In this document: piece after piece, positions 1 to 11,640 of the stretch
Layout of the letters: each line of letters starts with the position of its first letter
How positions within the stretch are numbered: the stretch's first letter is position 1
Origin: Cryptomeria japonica
Taxonomy: Eukaryota > Streptophyta > Pinopsida > Cupressales > Cupressaceae
Assembly (NCBI RefSeq): GCF_030272615.1
Contig: NC_081415.1
Coordinates: 604,831,644-604,895,643 of the forward strand
Direction: 5' to 3'
DNA length: 64,000 nt
Position numbers and translations under genes: made by a program
The notes under the pieces: generated by a model
Databases searched by the model: none
Told to the model about the DNA's origin: nothing
What the model saw: only the letters and a program-made list of their open reading frames with translations

Positions 1-171
1 AGAATCCAATCTTGCATTGCGTGGGATTGGATCTTGTGGGTTTCAACCCCTCTTTTGAATGTAAATTCTCCCCTAAGTGAAAACCATCAACCCTAGTGAC
101 TCTCCCTTCTCTCTCCTTGGAGTTGGGGAGGGGAGAACGACTAGGGTTCGATTTTTCTGCTTTAGAAGTTA
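1..171. other. Unassigned sequence left of LTR1
   Basis: This stretch has no counterpart in the other two copies of the A-type LTR, whose similarity begins near base 172. It has pyrimidine-rich and G-rich runs (about 106-140) but no recognisable coding frame. It is either the flank of a 5'-truncated LTR or sequence that replaced the first 300 or so bases of that LTR. Function unknown. Confidence 0.4.
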
Positions 172-1371
172 ACATTGAAATGAAGATTAGATTGCATTGC
201 CACATCAACCTTGTGCATGTGAAGCATCTTCTTCAGGATCTTGCATGAAGAAGATTGATTCTATCCACCTCGACAATATGCAAAATCTCAGTAAATGGTG
301 GAGAGCACGTGATGGGTTATCAGCTTCCAAAAGTGGTGAAGAATAGACGATGGAGAGCATTTTAAGATTTGTTCAAGATTGTATTACTCTATACAATGTG
401 ATTAAATGGTTAGAATTGGACAGACTGTATTAATAACCTAGATAATTAGGGGTTTAGGGTTTATGCTACCGACCTAATTGTTGTCTATAAGGTTGATGAT
501 GATTTTTTTTTTAGTTTGTTGGCAAATGATTGTATGCGAAATGATTCTCTCCAGACCAGAGAAGTGAGTAGATACCTATAGATTGTAATCCAGATGTAAA
601 GGAACTAAAGTGTATCTGCCTTGGCACTAAGTGTTGTTATCAAGTAAGTGTATTACCTATTGACTTCTAACCATTTTAGCAGTTGGAAAATCCCTTTACC
701 GAGTAGCTTTAACAATCTTTTTGTAAATCCTTTAACAGGGTTACTCAAAATCATTGAGTTATTTAAATCCTCTGACAAGGTAACCTTTAACAAGGTTTTA
801 ACCTCTAACTGGGTATTTAGCTATCCCTTAACTGGTGATCCCTAGCAGGATCGGTTCCTAGCAGAACTTGTTGTAAAGTCTTTAACCGAACCAAGCTCCT
901 AACAGAGAAAACTTTAGAAGATTTCAAGAACAACTTGTGGGTATTCATCCCCACCATAGTTTTTCCCTATTGGGTTTCCACATGAAAAATAAGTGTGTCA
1001 TGTGTGATGCTTTTTCATGTGATGTTTTAGTGTTTTTTGTTAAGCGGTAATGCAAGCTAATCCAGTGGTCATTATATTTCTGATGTATTACTTATTTAAG
1101 CATATGGGTGAAGTGGAAATGAGATATTAGGTTTTAAGCATATGGGTGAAGCGGAAATGAGATATTAGGCTTTGTGAATATCTAAGTGTTACCAGTTTAT
1201 GACTTTTACAATCACTGTGTTTTACCGGTATTGCGTTGATTTGATCGGTGATGCTATTTACCGGTTAGTGCAGTCTTTGTTGTTTAAGTTGTGAAGGAAT
1301 TTTTTGTCTATACTGATTCACCCTCCCCTCTTAGTATCTATTGAGTATTTATTGTTCATCATTATTCATCA
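172..1371 (+). repeat. LTR1 of composite A (5'-truncated)
   Basis: Collinear with LTR2 (6882-8383) and LTR3, but lacking their first 300 or so bases. It ends in ATTCATCA directly before the PBS. It contains the conserved CCCCACC...TTTTTCCC...GGGTTTCCAC box (about 949-985) and the pyrimidine tract followed by CTTAGTATCT near the 3' end seen in all LTRs of the window. Confidence 0.85.
1098..1173 (+). repeat. 38-bp tandem duplication inside the A-type LTR
   Basis: Two adjacent units begin with AAGCATATGGGTGAAG at 1098 and 1136. The same doublet is present in LTR2 (about 8106-8185) and LTR3 (about 20847-20925), so it predates the divergence of the three LTRs. Confidence 0.75.
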
Positions 1372-1373
1372 AT

Positions 1374-1385
1374 TGGTATCAGAGC
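1374..1385 (+). promoter_or_regulatory. Primer-binding site of A1
   Basis: TGGTATCAGAGC lies two bases after the LTR1 end. It is the usual plant copia PBS, complementary to the 3' end of initiator tRNA-Met, where minus-strand DNA synthesis would start. Confidence 0.85.
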
Positions 1386-1442
1386 GTCCTCCAGGTCCTA
1401 TGTGTTATAAGCTTAACCGCTTGAGGAAAAGATCCTATTTTA

Positions 1443-2455
1443 ATGATGAAGAGGGAAGGTACTAAGTTTAATAGAGATAACTTTAAGATATGGAAGCACA
1501 CAATGAAGATATACATTAAAAGCATGGGTGCTCAACACTGGAACCATTTTGACAATACTAATGTTGTCCCTATCAATACTCTCACCGATGATCAAAGAAG
1601 AGAAATTTAGGAGAATGGGCAAGTCATGGAAGCTCTTATCAGCAGTCTATCTGATATTGAGTTTATAGATGTTTAGGATAAAGACAATCCCAAAAATGTA
1701 TCAGATACTCTGGAGTCTATGGCAATGATGAGCATGTGAAGCAAGCTAAGAAAGAAAGCCTTATGGGAAAGTTTGAAGACATGCGGATGGTTGAAGGACA
1801 AACTATTCAATAGTATGGGATAAGAGTTAAAACTATTTTTGGAGACATCAAGAGTATAGGAGGTACAATGGATGATTCTACCATTATTAGCAAAGTTTTG
1901 AGAACCTTATTACCAGTCTATCCAATAAGGGTTTCCGCTATTCAGGAGTTGAGATCTATTGACAAGACAAAGGTATCACTTCATTCTATTATTGCTAAGT
2001 TGACTGCATATGAGCTAAAAAGTTTTGATGGTAGTGTTCGGAAGACTGATTCAACCTTTAGAGTATCTGTTGCATTATCTAGAAAGGGAAAAGAATCTAG
2101 TACTAGCTGTGAGCCTAGACAAAGCAGGGATATTGATGATGAGGAGATCCTGGTGGAGTTTGAAGCTCTTCTTGCCAAGAGACTTCCTAAGGGAACTAGA
2201 AAATATAGAGGTAAGCTCCCTTTGAAATATTTTTCTTGTAATAGGATAGGGTACATTACTGTAAACCATCCAAATAGTGATAATAAGGACAAACCAGAGA
2301 AGTTCAAAAAGTTCAAACTAGGAAATAGGAGAAAATGTCTTGTTGTAGTTGATGAAGGTGTCACTGATGATGAATCAAAAGATGAAGAAAATGAAGACAT
2401 AGTGTTTGTAGCCATTAAGGAAGATGTGTTAGGCAAGAAGGCTCTTGTCTCTTTC
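1443..2455 (+). pseudogene. gag: A1 gag pseudogene (copia capsid/nucleocapsid)
   Basis: Gag would form the virus-like particle and package element RNA. Two in-frame ATGs (1443, 1446) follow the PBS. The frame opens with a FKIWKHTMKIYIKSMG-like stretch typical of copia Gag and continues to an ENGQVMEALISSLSD region. It is broken by stops at about 1605 (TAG), 1674 (TAG) and 1811 (TAG), and by a 4-base deletion near 1728 relative to A2. The frame from 1868 gives the C-terminal part. The nucleocapsid zinc knuckle (about 2230-2275) has lost its first Cys, its His and its last Cys, so RNA binding would be impaired. Clearly a dead gene. Confidence 0.85.
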
Positions 2456-2640
2456 TTTGATAATTGTAATGAGTGGATTATTTATAGTGGTTCTTTGCAT
2501 CACATGACTGGTGATCGGAGAAAGTTTCTGTCTCTGGAAGAGTATGATGGAGATGTAGTCTGAATTGGTAATGATGCATCATGTATGGTAAAAGGAAATG
2601 GGTCCATCTCTCTAAATGGAAAAACTAGTGCTGATAATGT
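2456..2640 (+). pseudogene. A1 protease remnant
   Basis: The copia aspartic protease active-site segment appears as NEWIIYSGSLHHMTGD. The catalytic Asp of the D-S/T-G motif is Tyr here, and the usual Cys is Leu. A stop follows at about 2561. The homologous segment in A2 (about 9486-9530) reads IDNGCSHHMT, keeping the Asp but with Asn in place of Ser. Neither looks functional. Confidence 0.75.
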
Positions 2641-3652
2641 GTATTGGGTAGAAGGTCTCAGGCATAACCTTCTGAGTGTTGCCTAGCTGAATGATAAAGG
2701 ACTCACTCTAGAATTCAAATATGGAGTGTACAAAATAAAAGGAAAGAGTGGTGAACTGATGGCCACCAGTATGCAAACCAAAGGTAACTTATTTCAGTTG
2801 AATACAAATATCAGTCAATGTCTAATGGCTAGGTTTTGATGATAGTTGGATATGGCATAGGAGACTCAGCCATGTAAATTTTGATAATATTGTGAAGGCT
2901 AGTAAGATCAAGGCAGTTAGAGGATTGTCTATGCTGAAAAAACTATAGAGTCCTTTGTGCAGAGAATGTCAACTGGGGAAAATGTCTTCCACAACCTTCA
3001 AAGGTAAATCTTTCATAGCAGGTAATTTACTTGATCTTGTACATACTGAATTGTGTGGTCCTATGAAAACTAGGAGTGTTCAGGGAGATAGGTAATTTAC
3101 GATTCTTATTGATGATTGGTCAAGAATGATGTGGGTCACATTCTTGAAAGACAAGTCTGAAGCTTTAGGAAAGTTTAAATCCTTTAGATCACTAGTTGAA
3201 AAGAAAAGTGGTAAGAGGATCAAATGCCTTAGAACCAATCAAGGAGGTGAGTTCACTTCTGGAGAATTCAATAAATACTCTAAAGAAAATCACATCAAGA
3301 GGCAACTGTCTGCCCCTGGACTCAACAACAGAATGGCCTAGGAGGAATGAACAACTGGACTATAGTTGAAGCAGCTAGAACAATGTTGATTCAAGGGAAG
3401 GTTGCTCACACTTTTTCGAGAGAAGCGGTGAGCACTGCAGTTTACACTATGAATTGGGTACTCATCAGGAAAGGTAAGGATAAAACTCCTTATGAGTATT
3501 GGACTAGTAAGACTCCAGTAGTAAGCTACTTTAGAGTGTTTGGTAGCAAGTGTTATATCAAGAGAAGTGAATACTATAGCAAGTTTGATGCAAAATGTGA
3601 TGAGGGAATATTCCTAGGGTATTCCACCAAGAGAAAATATCTCAAGTGTTTT
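2641..3652 (+). pseudogene. A1 integrase pseudogene, N-terminal and core
   Basis: The GAG-pre-integrase region (about 2640-2990) has the HRRLSHVNFDNI and CRECQLGK zinc-binding signatures of copia integrase. The core has LIDDWSRMMWVTFLKDK with the first catalytic Asp and GGEFTSGEF around the second. The second Asp (LRTDQGGEF in A2) is Asn here. Stops occur at 2684, about 2837, about 2946 and about 3340, the last with a frameshift. The segment ends where a solo LTR is inserted at 3653. Integrase would insert element cDNA; this copy cannot. Confidence 0.85.
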
Positions 3653-4728
3653 TGTTAGGTCCTGGAGACAACTGAGAGGGGGGGTGAATCAACTATCTAA
3701 TAAATTCAAACCAAAACCAATTAAACCAACTTAAAGCTTAATACCAGTAGACTAGTCTAATATGTCCGTAGACAATTTTAACAGTTAATTGCAATACCAG
3801 TTAGTATTAATGCATGAAACAAAAAGACAAAGTCATGCACAACACATAACACCAATATTTATACATGGAAACCCTGTAAGGGGAAAAACCATGGTGGGAA
3901 ACCTTACCCATAATCAGATGATACCCACAATCAAATGATATTACTGCAGATAGTAAGTGTATACAAATGGGGTCTGCATATGTAGGAAGGCCAAGTGCCT
4001 AGAGCTCACTGCTTAAACACAAAATGGGAGCCACACTGACTACAATTGAATGTTTAAATCCAATAAGAATGTACTGCTCAAAATAGCATCTTCATATGCT
4101 GGATTCAGTACCAGTGTAGTTCTAATTGTCTTCACAAAAACCCTCCTTCAACTTCAAATGATGTCTGCATGTATAGCTCTGCTTATTCTCACATATACCT
4201 TCACACAATCCTTTTTTGCATTCCACATTCGATCTTACAAATAAGATCTTACATTTATACTATATCCTAAGACCAATTTTAGTAGGTCGGCTCTAAAGGA
4301 TATTATAATAAAATAATTTTACAAATAAATTAATACCTGATGCAATAACCAATTCACCATGTCAGCTTATTGCATTTACAACAATAATAAGTCATCTTCA
4401 TAGAGTTCCATGATGATTTGGAAAAGATAAACCTGTTGGTGTATAACCTGGACCAATTTGCCGGTAACAATAAATATGCAAATATGAATATGCCAATTAA
4501 CAAAACTCCAAGAAAAGGTGTCCAAATGATGTCTTTGATATAACCAAGTGTTTTCCATGCCCTTCCAAGTGTTGGTGATCATTATATCCTATCAGTGTAC
4601 TAGATACTAGTGACTGTGCATAAGTCACTTGCTTGCCGGTGAATGTTACTGATTCTCCAAAGTGCTAGAGTTGATAAGTGTTTAGTAGGTGTTGACATCA
4701 ATGATAAAAACATACCAAAATACCAACA
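3653..4728 (-). mobile_element. Solo LTR inserted in A1 integrase
   Basis: On the + strand it starts TGTTAGGTCC and ends ATACCAACA, and is flanked by perfect 5-bp repeats GTTTT (3648-3652 and 4729-4733). The pyrimidine/purine tract (GAGAGGGGGGGTGAATCA) near the left end and the conserved box about 3865-3905 place its U5 end on the left, so it reads on the minus strand. No internal domain is present, so it is a recombination-derived solo LTR. A truncated copy sits at the same position in A2. Confidence 0.9.
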
Positions 4729-5150
4729 GTTTTAAAAATAGGACTCAAAGAATTGTTGAAAGTATCAATGTTAGAGTTGATGAAACCTCTGAGAAACTTG
4801 AGGAAACCAGTAGTGAGCGAGTGGTAGATGAATCGGTTGTAACCTTTTGGGAACCAGTTGCAAAACAACCAAGTACAAGTAAGAGTGCTCCTACACTAGT
4901 AGATGCTGATGTAGAAGAAGATGAAGATGAGGATGAAGAGGAAAAGCAAGAAGAATCAGCCAAGATCATTCCTAGGTATGTAAAGTTGCATCATGATCCA
5001 AAGCACATCATAGGAGATAAGGATGCAGGAATTTTTACAAGAAGAAAGGTCAAAGAAAATTCTTGCATGATTTTTGAATTTGAGCCCAAAAAATTTAAAG
5101 AGGCACACAAAGATGAAGACTGGATTAAGGCTATGGAAGAGGAACTTAAC
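4729..5150 (+). pseudogene. A1 integrase C-terminal region / linker
   Basis: After the solo LTR the copia frame resumes with an acidic linker (DADVEEDEDEDEEEKQEES) and the RYVKLHHDPKHIIGDKDAG motif that precedes RT in this lineage. It then runs into the EAHKDEDWIKAMEEELNQI segment at the RT N-terminus. One frame is open across 4689-5159. The corresponding part of A2 starts at 10738. Confidence 0.75.
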
Positions 5151-5912
5151 CAAATATAAAAGAATGGTACATGGTCTTTGGTACGTAGACCTGAGCATAA
5201 AAATGTTATTGGCCCCAAATAGGTTTTTATAAACAAGCTGAATGAAGATGGCACAGTGGTAAGAAACAAAGCAAGATTGGTATGTAAGGGATATGCTCAA
5301 GAAGAAGGAGAAGACTATGGAGAAACCTTTTCTCCAGTAGCTAGATTGGAAGGTGTTTGAATGCTACTTGCATTTGCAGTATTTAAGGGATTCAAAGTGT
5401 ATCAGATGGATGTAAAATCTGCATTCCTGAATGGAATACTTGAAAAGGAAGTGTATATAGAGACCCCAGATCGGTTTGCCCTATAAGAAGATAGTGATAT
5501 GGTGTGTAGGCTACATAAAGCCTTGTATGGATTGAAACAAGCACCTAGCACATGGTATGAACATTTACACTCTAATCTTGTAAAGATTGGATTTAAAAGA
5601 ACAAGTGAAGACAACAATATCTATCTAAAGTCAGAAGGAGATGAGATTCTGATCTATGAAGTGTTTGTTGATGACATAATTTTTGGTGGAAATGACAAGA
5701 TGAGCCATGCGTTTGCAGATGAGATGAACAAGGAACTTGAGATATCACTAATTGGAGAGATTAAGTTCTTCATTGGACTACAAATTCAACAAATGAAAGA
5801 TGGTATCTTTATCACTCAGTCTAAGTATGTCAAAGAGGTATTGAAGACCTTTGGCATGGAAGACAGTAAACCAGTTGGTACACCGATGATAACCGGTTGT
5901 AAAAGAAGATGA
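5151..5912 (+). pseudogene. A1 reverse transcriptase pseudogene
   Basis: Copia RT signatures in order: [23 protein letters not shown] (first catalytic Asp), LYGLKQAPSTWYE, and FVDDIIFGG (catalytic YVDD-type box, about 5665-5692). Stops at 5220 (Trp to TAG in GTKWVF), about 5358 and about 5485 interrupt the frame. RT would copy element RNA into DNA in the particle. The two catalytic Asp motifs survive but the protein cannot be made whole. Confidence 0.9.
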
Positions 5913-6609
5913 CTCAGCTTTGGTGAATGAGAAGGAATATCGGTCAATGATTGGTAAGTTGCACTATGTAGTACACAGTAGACCAGACATTGCAAATGTA
6001 GTGAGTATTGTTGCACATTTCCAGAAAAGTCCAAGAGAATCCCACTTAGTAGCAGTCAAGCGGATTCTTAGATATCTGAAGGGAAGTATAGATTATGGAT
6101 TGTAGTATCCATATAGTAATGATTTCAATCTCAAAGTGTTTACCGATGCCGATTGGGCTAGTAATGTGGATGACTGGAAGAGCACAACCGGTGGTGCATT
6201 CTTTCTTGGACCTAGACTAGTCTCATGAATGAACAAAAAGGAGAGTTCTATCTCTCAGTCCACAGCAGAAGTAGAATATGTAGCCACATTTATGAACTGG
6301 ACTTAGACAATTTTGATAAAGCATGTATTAAGTGGTTTCCATGTCCTTGTATCTGAACCAGTGAGTATATTTTGTGACAACAAAAGTGTAATTAATATTT
6401 CCAAAAATCCAATATTGCATACTAGAACCAAGCACTTTGAGCTCAAGTATCATTTCTTGAGGGAGAAAGTTCAGAACAAAGAGGTTGTATTGGAACATGT
6501 TTCCAATAAGGAGCAGTTAGCAGATATTTTCACCAAGCCTCTACCAAAGGCTATATTTACCTGTTTAAGAGGTAAATTATGGGTGCTTCCCTTTCAAGAG
6601 GTGAACTAA
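5913..6609 (+). pseudogene. A1 RNase H pseudogene and pol end
   Basis: The MIGKLHYVVHSRPDIANVV segment leads into RNase H, with TDADWASNVDD, STAEVEYVA and the terminal DIFTKPLPKA motif. Stops at about 6103, about 6225 and about 6304 interrupt it. The pol frame ends in ...FQEVN and TAA at 6607-6609, the same end as in A2. Confidence 0.85.
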
Positions 6610-6881
6610 AGGTATGTGCTCCACATTAGTCAGGTATTACATTGTCAAATATTTTCAGGATTGATGTGTTGAAGGATGCTACTCCTCAAGAGGAGCAGCA
6701 TAGTTGATCATGAATGCTTGTGCCTCTACTTTGGAATTGTTGTCAAAGGGGGAGAAGATATGAAGCAGAAAAGTATTCTGCATATGAAGCAGAAAAGATG
6801 ATTGTTGTACTGAAGACACATAATATGGAAGAAGATGTAGAGATATCTTTGTGTATTTCCATCAATGCCAAAGGGGGAGAT
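6610..6881 (+). promoter_or_regulatory. A1 3' untranslated region with two polypurine tracts
   Basis: No coding. Two G-rich plus-strand primer candidates are visible: CAAAGGGGGAGAA at 6744-6756 and CCAAAGGGGGAGA at 6868-6880. The second directly abuts LTR2, as the functional PPT must. The upstream copy is a duplicate also found in the other elements. Confidence 0.8.
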
Positions 6882-8383
6882 TGTTGCAATATGTGTATAT
6901 TTTGATGGCATGATGGTGTATGTTGTCATTGATATCAATATGCTGAAGTATGAACTGGTATACTGAAGTAAGTAAAGTGGAAAGAGAATCGGTATGATGG
7001 TATGAAGTGAACCGGTATGATGATGTGAATTAATATATGCAAAAAAATGAATTGGTATGTTGGAATGTGAACCAGTATATGCAAAGTTTGCATCGGGGTT
7101 TTATTTGATATGACTACGAGTTGGTAGTCTCAGTTTCAAGGTTTCTAGTTGATGCATTCCAAGTTTGTGTGATTCGATCAATGACATCTTGTGATGAGTT
7201 AGCATTGAAATGAAGATTAGATCGTGTTGCCATGTCAGCCTTGTGCACGTGAAGAAGCTTCTTGAGGATCTTGCATGGGAAAGATTGATTCTATCCACCT
7301 CGAGAATGTTCAAAATCTTAGTAAACGGTGGAGAGTGTGTGATGGGTTGTCAGCTTCATGAAGTGGTGAAGAATGGACAATGGAGAACGTCTTGAGATTT
7401 GTTCAAGATTGTTTTAGTCTATGCAATGTGATTAAATGGTCAGGATTGGACTGGTTGTATTGATAACCCAAATGCTTAGGGCCTAAGGGTTTATGCTACT
7501 GACCTAATTGTTGTCTATAAGGTCGATGATGATTTTTGTTTGAGTTTGTTGGCAAATGATTGTATGTGAAGTGATTCTTGCGAGACCAGAGAAGTGAGTA
7601 GATACCTGTTGAGTGTAATTCCAAATGTAAAGGAGTTGAAGTGGATCTGCCCTAGCATTAAGTGTTGTTATTAGAATAGTGTATTACCTATTGACCTCTA
7701 ACCTTTTTAACAGTTGGAAAATCCCTTTAACGGGTAGCTTTAATAGGATTTTTGTAAATCCATTAATAGGGTGACTCAAAATCATTGAGTTCTTTAAATC
7801 CTCTAACAAGGTAACCTTTAATATGGTTTTAACCTCTAACCAGGTGATCCCTAACAGGATTGGTTCCTAGCAGAACCTGTTGTAAAACCTTTAACCAGAC
7901 TAGGCTCCTAATAGAGTGAATGTCAGAAGAGTTCAAGAGCAACTTGTGGGTATTCATCCCCACCATGGTTTTCCCTAGTTGGGTTTCCACGTGAAAAATA
8001 AGTGTGTAATGTGTGATGCTTTTTCATGTGATGTTTTAGTGTTTTCTATTGAGCAGTAATGCAAGTTGATCAAGTGGTCATTATATTTCTAATGTATTAC
8101 TTGTTTAAGAAAATGGGTGCAGTGGAAATGAGATATTAGGTTCTAAGCATATGGGTGAAATGAAAATGAGATATTGGGTTTTGTGAAGATCTACGTGTTA
8201 CCGGTTTATGCCTTTTATAGTCCCTATGTTTTACCGGTATTGCCTTGATTTAGATTGGTGATGTTGTTTATTGGTTAGTGCAGTCTTTGCTATTTGAGTT
8301 GTGAAGGAATTTTTTGTCTATACTAATTCGGCCCCCCCCTTCTCAGTATCTGTTGAGTATTTACTGTTCATCATTATTTCACA
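6882..8383 (+). repeat. LTR2 of composite A (shared middle LTR)
   Basis: Starts TGTTGCAATATG directly after the A1 PPT and ends TTTCACA directly before the A2 PBS; 1502 bp. This is the most complete copy of the LTR and serves both A1 (3' LTR) and A2 (5' LTR). Confidence 0.9.
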
Positions 8384-8385
8384 AT

Positions 8386-8397
8386 TGGTATCAAAGC
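8386..8397 (+). promoter_or_regulatory. Primer-binding site of A2
   Basis: TGGTATCAAAGC follows LTR2 at the same spacing as in A1, with one change from the canonical initiator tRNA-Met PBS. Confidence 0.8.
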
Positions 8398-8454
8398 GTC
8401 CTCTAGGTCCTCTATGTTATAAGCTTAACCGCTTGAGGAAAAGATACTATTCTA

Positions 8455-9470
8455 ATGATGAAGAGGGAAGGTCCTAAGTTTAATAGAGATAAATTTAAGA
8501 TATGGAAGGATAGAATGAAGATATACATTAAAATCATGGGTGCTCAACACTAGAACTATGTTCATACTACTTATGTTGTCCCTACCGGTACTCTCACTGA
8601 TGATAAAAGAAGAGAAATTCAGGAGAATGGGCAAGTCATGGAAGCTCTTATCAACAGTCTATCTATTATTGAGTTTAGAGATGTTTAGGATAAAGATAAT
8701 CCCAAAGATGTATGGGATACTCTAGAGTCTATCTATGGCAGTGATGAGCATGTGAAGCAAGCTAAGGAAAAAACCCAAAGGGGAAAGTTTGAAGACATGC
8801 AGATGGTTGAAGGAGAGACTATTCAATAGTATGGAATAAGAATTAAAATTGTTGTTGGAGACATCAAGAGTGCATGAGGTACAATGGATGATTCTACCAT
8901 TGTTAGTAAATTTTTGAGAACCTTATTATCGGTCTATGCAATAAGTGTTGCCACTATTGAGGAGTTGAGATCTATTGACAACACAAAGGTATCCCTTGAT
9001 TATATTACTGCTAAGTTGACCTCATATGAGCTAACCAGTTATGATGGTAGCGTTTGGAAGACTAATTCAGCCCTTAGAGCATCTGTTGCATTATCTAGAA
9101 AGGGAGAATAAGCAAGTACCAGCTGTGAACCTAGACAAAGCAGGGATATGGATGATGAGGAGATCCTGATGGATTTTGAAGCTCTTCTTGCCATGAGACT
9201 TCCTAAGGGAACTAGAAAATACAAAGGTAAGCTCCCTTTGAAATTTTTTTCTTGTAATAGGATAGGGCACATCGCTGTTTACTATCCCAATAGTGATAAT
9301 AAGGACAAACTGGAGAAGTTCAAAAAGTTCAAAGAAGGAAATAGGAGAAACTGTCTTGTTGCAGTTGATGAAGGTGTCATTGATGATGAATCAGAAGATG
9401 AAGAAAGTGAAGACATAGTGTTTGTAGCTGTTAAGGAAGATGTGTCAGGAATGAAGGCTCTTGTCTCCTG
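8455..9470 (+). pseudogene. gag: A2 gag pseudogene
   Basis: Same start context as A1 (double ATG at 8455 and 8458). Shares with A1 the stops at 8686 and 8827 (TAG, Gln codons in related elements), plus its own TAG at about 8551 and TAA near 9109. The knuckle near 9250-9290 reads FSCNRIGHIAVYYP, keeping the His but missing the first and last Cys. Confidence 0.85.
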
Positions 9471-10662
9471 CTTTGATAATTGTAATGAGTGGTTTATTGA
9501 CAATGGTTGTTCTCATCACATGACTCATGACCAGAGAAAGTTTTTCTCTAGAAGAGTATGATGGAGATGTAGTCTTATTTGGTAATGATGCACCATGTAT
9601 GGTAAAAGGAAAAGGGTCCATCTCTCTAAATGGAAAAAGAAGTACTGATAATGTGTATTGGGTAGAAGGTCTCGGACATAACCTTCTGAGTGTTGCCTAG
9701 CTGAATGATAAAGGACTCACTTTGGAATTCAAAGATGGAGTGTGCAAAATAAAAGGAAAGAGTGGTGAACTGATGGTCACTGGTATGCAGACCAAAGGTA
9801 ACTTATTTTAGTTGAATACAAATATCAGTCAATGTCTAATGGCTAAGTTTGATGATAGTTGGATATGGCATAGGAGACTCTGCCATGTAAATTTTGATAA
9901 TATTGTGAAGGCTAGTAAGATCAAGGCAGTTAGAGGATTGCCCGTGCTGAACAAACCGGAGAATCCTTTGTGCAGAGAATGTAAACTGGGGAAAAATATC
10001 TTCCACAACCTTAAAAGGTAAATCTTTCACAACAAATAATTTACTTGATCTTGTGTATACTGATGTGGTCCTATGAAAACTAGGAGTTTTTAGGGAGATA
10101 TGTACTTTATGATTCTTACTGATGATTGCTCAAGAATGATGTGGGTCACATTCTTGAAAGACAAGTCTGAAGTTTTTGGAAATTTTAAAGCCTTCAGAGC
10201 CCTAGTTGAAAACAAAGTGGTATGAGGATCAAATGCCTTAGAACGGATCAAGGAGGTGAGTTCACTTCTGGAGAATTCAATAAGTACTTTGAAGATAATG
10301 GAATCAAGAGGCAACTGTCTACCCCTCGGATTCCACAGCAGAATGGCCTAGGAGAAAGGAACAACCAGACTGTAGTTTAAGCAGCCAAAACAATGTTGAT
10401 TCAAGGGAAGGTTGCTCACACTTTTTGGAGAGAAGCACTGAGCACTACAATCTACACTATGAACCAGGTACTCATCAAGAAAGGTAAGGATAAAATTTCT
10501 TATGAGTATTAGACTGGTAAGACTCCAGTAGTAAGCTACTTTAGAGTGTTTGGTAGCAAGTGTTATATCAAGAGAAGTGAATACCATAGCAAGTTTGAAT
10601 TAAAATGTGATGAGGGAATATTCCTAGGGTATTCCACAAAGAGAAAATCTCTCAAGTGTTTT
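9471..10662 (+). pseudogene. A2 protease-integrase pseudogene
   Basis: Protease remnant WFIDNGCSHHMTHD near 9490-9530. Pre-integrase zinc signature HRRLCHVNFDNIVKA (about 9866-9920) with CRECKLGK. The integrase core keeps both the TDDCSRMMWVTF Asp and the TDQGGEF Asp. Shares the TAG at 9698 with A1. Further stops occur near 9810, 10090, 10378 and 10510, with frameshifts around 10020 and 10220. Ends at the remnant solo LTR. Confidence 0.85.
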
Positions 10663-10737
10663 TGTTAGGTCTCGAAGACAACTAAGAGGGGGGGTGAATC
10701 AACAATCTAATAAATTCAAACCAAAAATAATTAAACC
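10663..10737 (-). repeat. Truncated remnant of the solo LTR in A2
   Basis: 75 bp starting TGTTAGGTCTCG, collinear with the left end of the solo LTR at 3653 and placed after the same CTCAAGTGTTTT sequence of the integrase gene. It then jumps directly to element sequence equivalent to A1 base 4799, so about 1 kb of LTR and about 65 bp of pol were deleted. Confidence 0.9.
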
Positions 10738-11640
10738 TGAGGAAACCGACACTGAGGAAGTGGTAGCTAAACTAGTTGTAACCTTCTAGGAACCAGCTGG
10801 AAAACAACCAAGTACATGTAACAGTGCTCCTACACCAGTAGATGGTGATGTAGAAGAAGATGAAGATAAGAATGAAGAGGAAAAGTAAGAGGAATCAGCC
10901 AAGATTATTCCTAGGTATGTAAAGCTGGGTCATGATCCAAAGTAGATCATACGAGATAAGGATGCCAAAATTCTTACAAGAAGAAAGGTCGGAGAAAATT
11001 CTTGCATGATTTTTGAATTTGAGCCCAAAACATTTAAAGAGGCACACAAAGATGAAGAATGGATTAAGGCCATAGAAGAGGAACTTGACTAGATAGAAAA
11101 GAATGGTACATGGTCTTTGGTAGCAATAGCTGAGCATAAAAATGTTATTGGCACCAAATAGGTTTTTAGAAACAAGCTGAATGAAGATGGCACAGTGGTA
11201 AGAAACAAAGCAAGTATGATATGTAAGGGATATGCTCAAGAAGAAGGAGAAGACTATGGAGAAACCTTTCCTCTAGTAGCTAGATTGGAAGGTGTTCGAA
11301 TGCTACTTGCATTTGCAGCATTTAAGGGATTCAAAGTGTATCAGATGGATGTAAAATATGCATTATTGAATAGAATACTTGAAGAGGAAGTGTATATAGA
11401 GTAACCAGATGGGTTTTCCCTATCAGAAGACAGTGATATGGTGTGTAGGCTACATAAAGCCTTGTATGGATTGAAACAAGCACCTAGAGCATGGTATGAA
11501 TGTTTACACTCCCATCTTGTGAAGATTAGATTTAAAAGAACAAGTGAAGACAACAATATCTATCTAAAGTCAGAAGGAGATCAAATTCTGATCTGTGAAG
11601 TCTTTGTTGATGACATATTTTTTGGTTGAAATGACAAGAT
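10738..11640 (+). pseudogene. A2 linker and reverse transcriptase, first part
   Basis: Acidic linker, RYVKLGHDPK motif, then RT with ETFPLVARLEG, YQMDVKYALLN (Ala-Phe-Leu-Asn changed), LYGLKQAPRAWYE and FVDDIFFG (about 11605-11630). Stops at about 10888, 11159 (shared with A1), 11401 and 11628. Non-functional. Confidence 0.85.

Noticed and set aside
1374-1385. Possible tRNA fragments at PBS sites
   Set aside because: Only the 12-base primer-binding complement is present; no cloverleaf could be seen in the flanks.
1981-2436. Minus-strand frame of 151 codons over A1 gag
   Set aside because: Antisense to the gag homologous frame on the plus strand; Ser-rich composition mirrors Asp/Glu codons. 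The A2 equivalent at 9282-9503 behaves the same way.
4956-5300. Minus-strand 114-codon frame conserved at 10895-11239
   Set aside because: Conservation between A1 and A2 is due to their recent common origin; it lies antisense to the RT N-terminal region, which carries the recognisable motifs.
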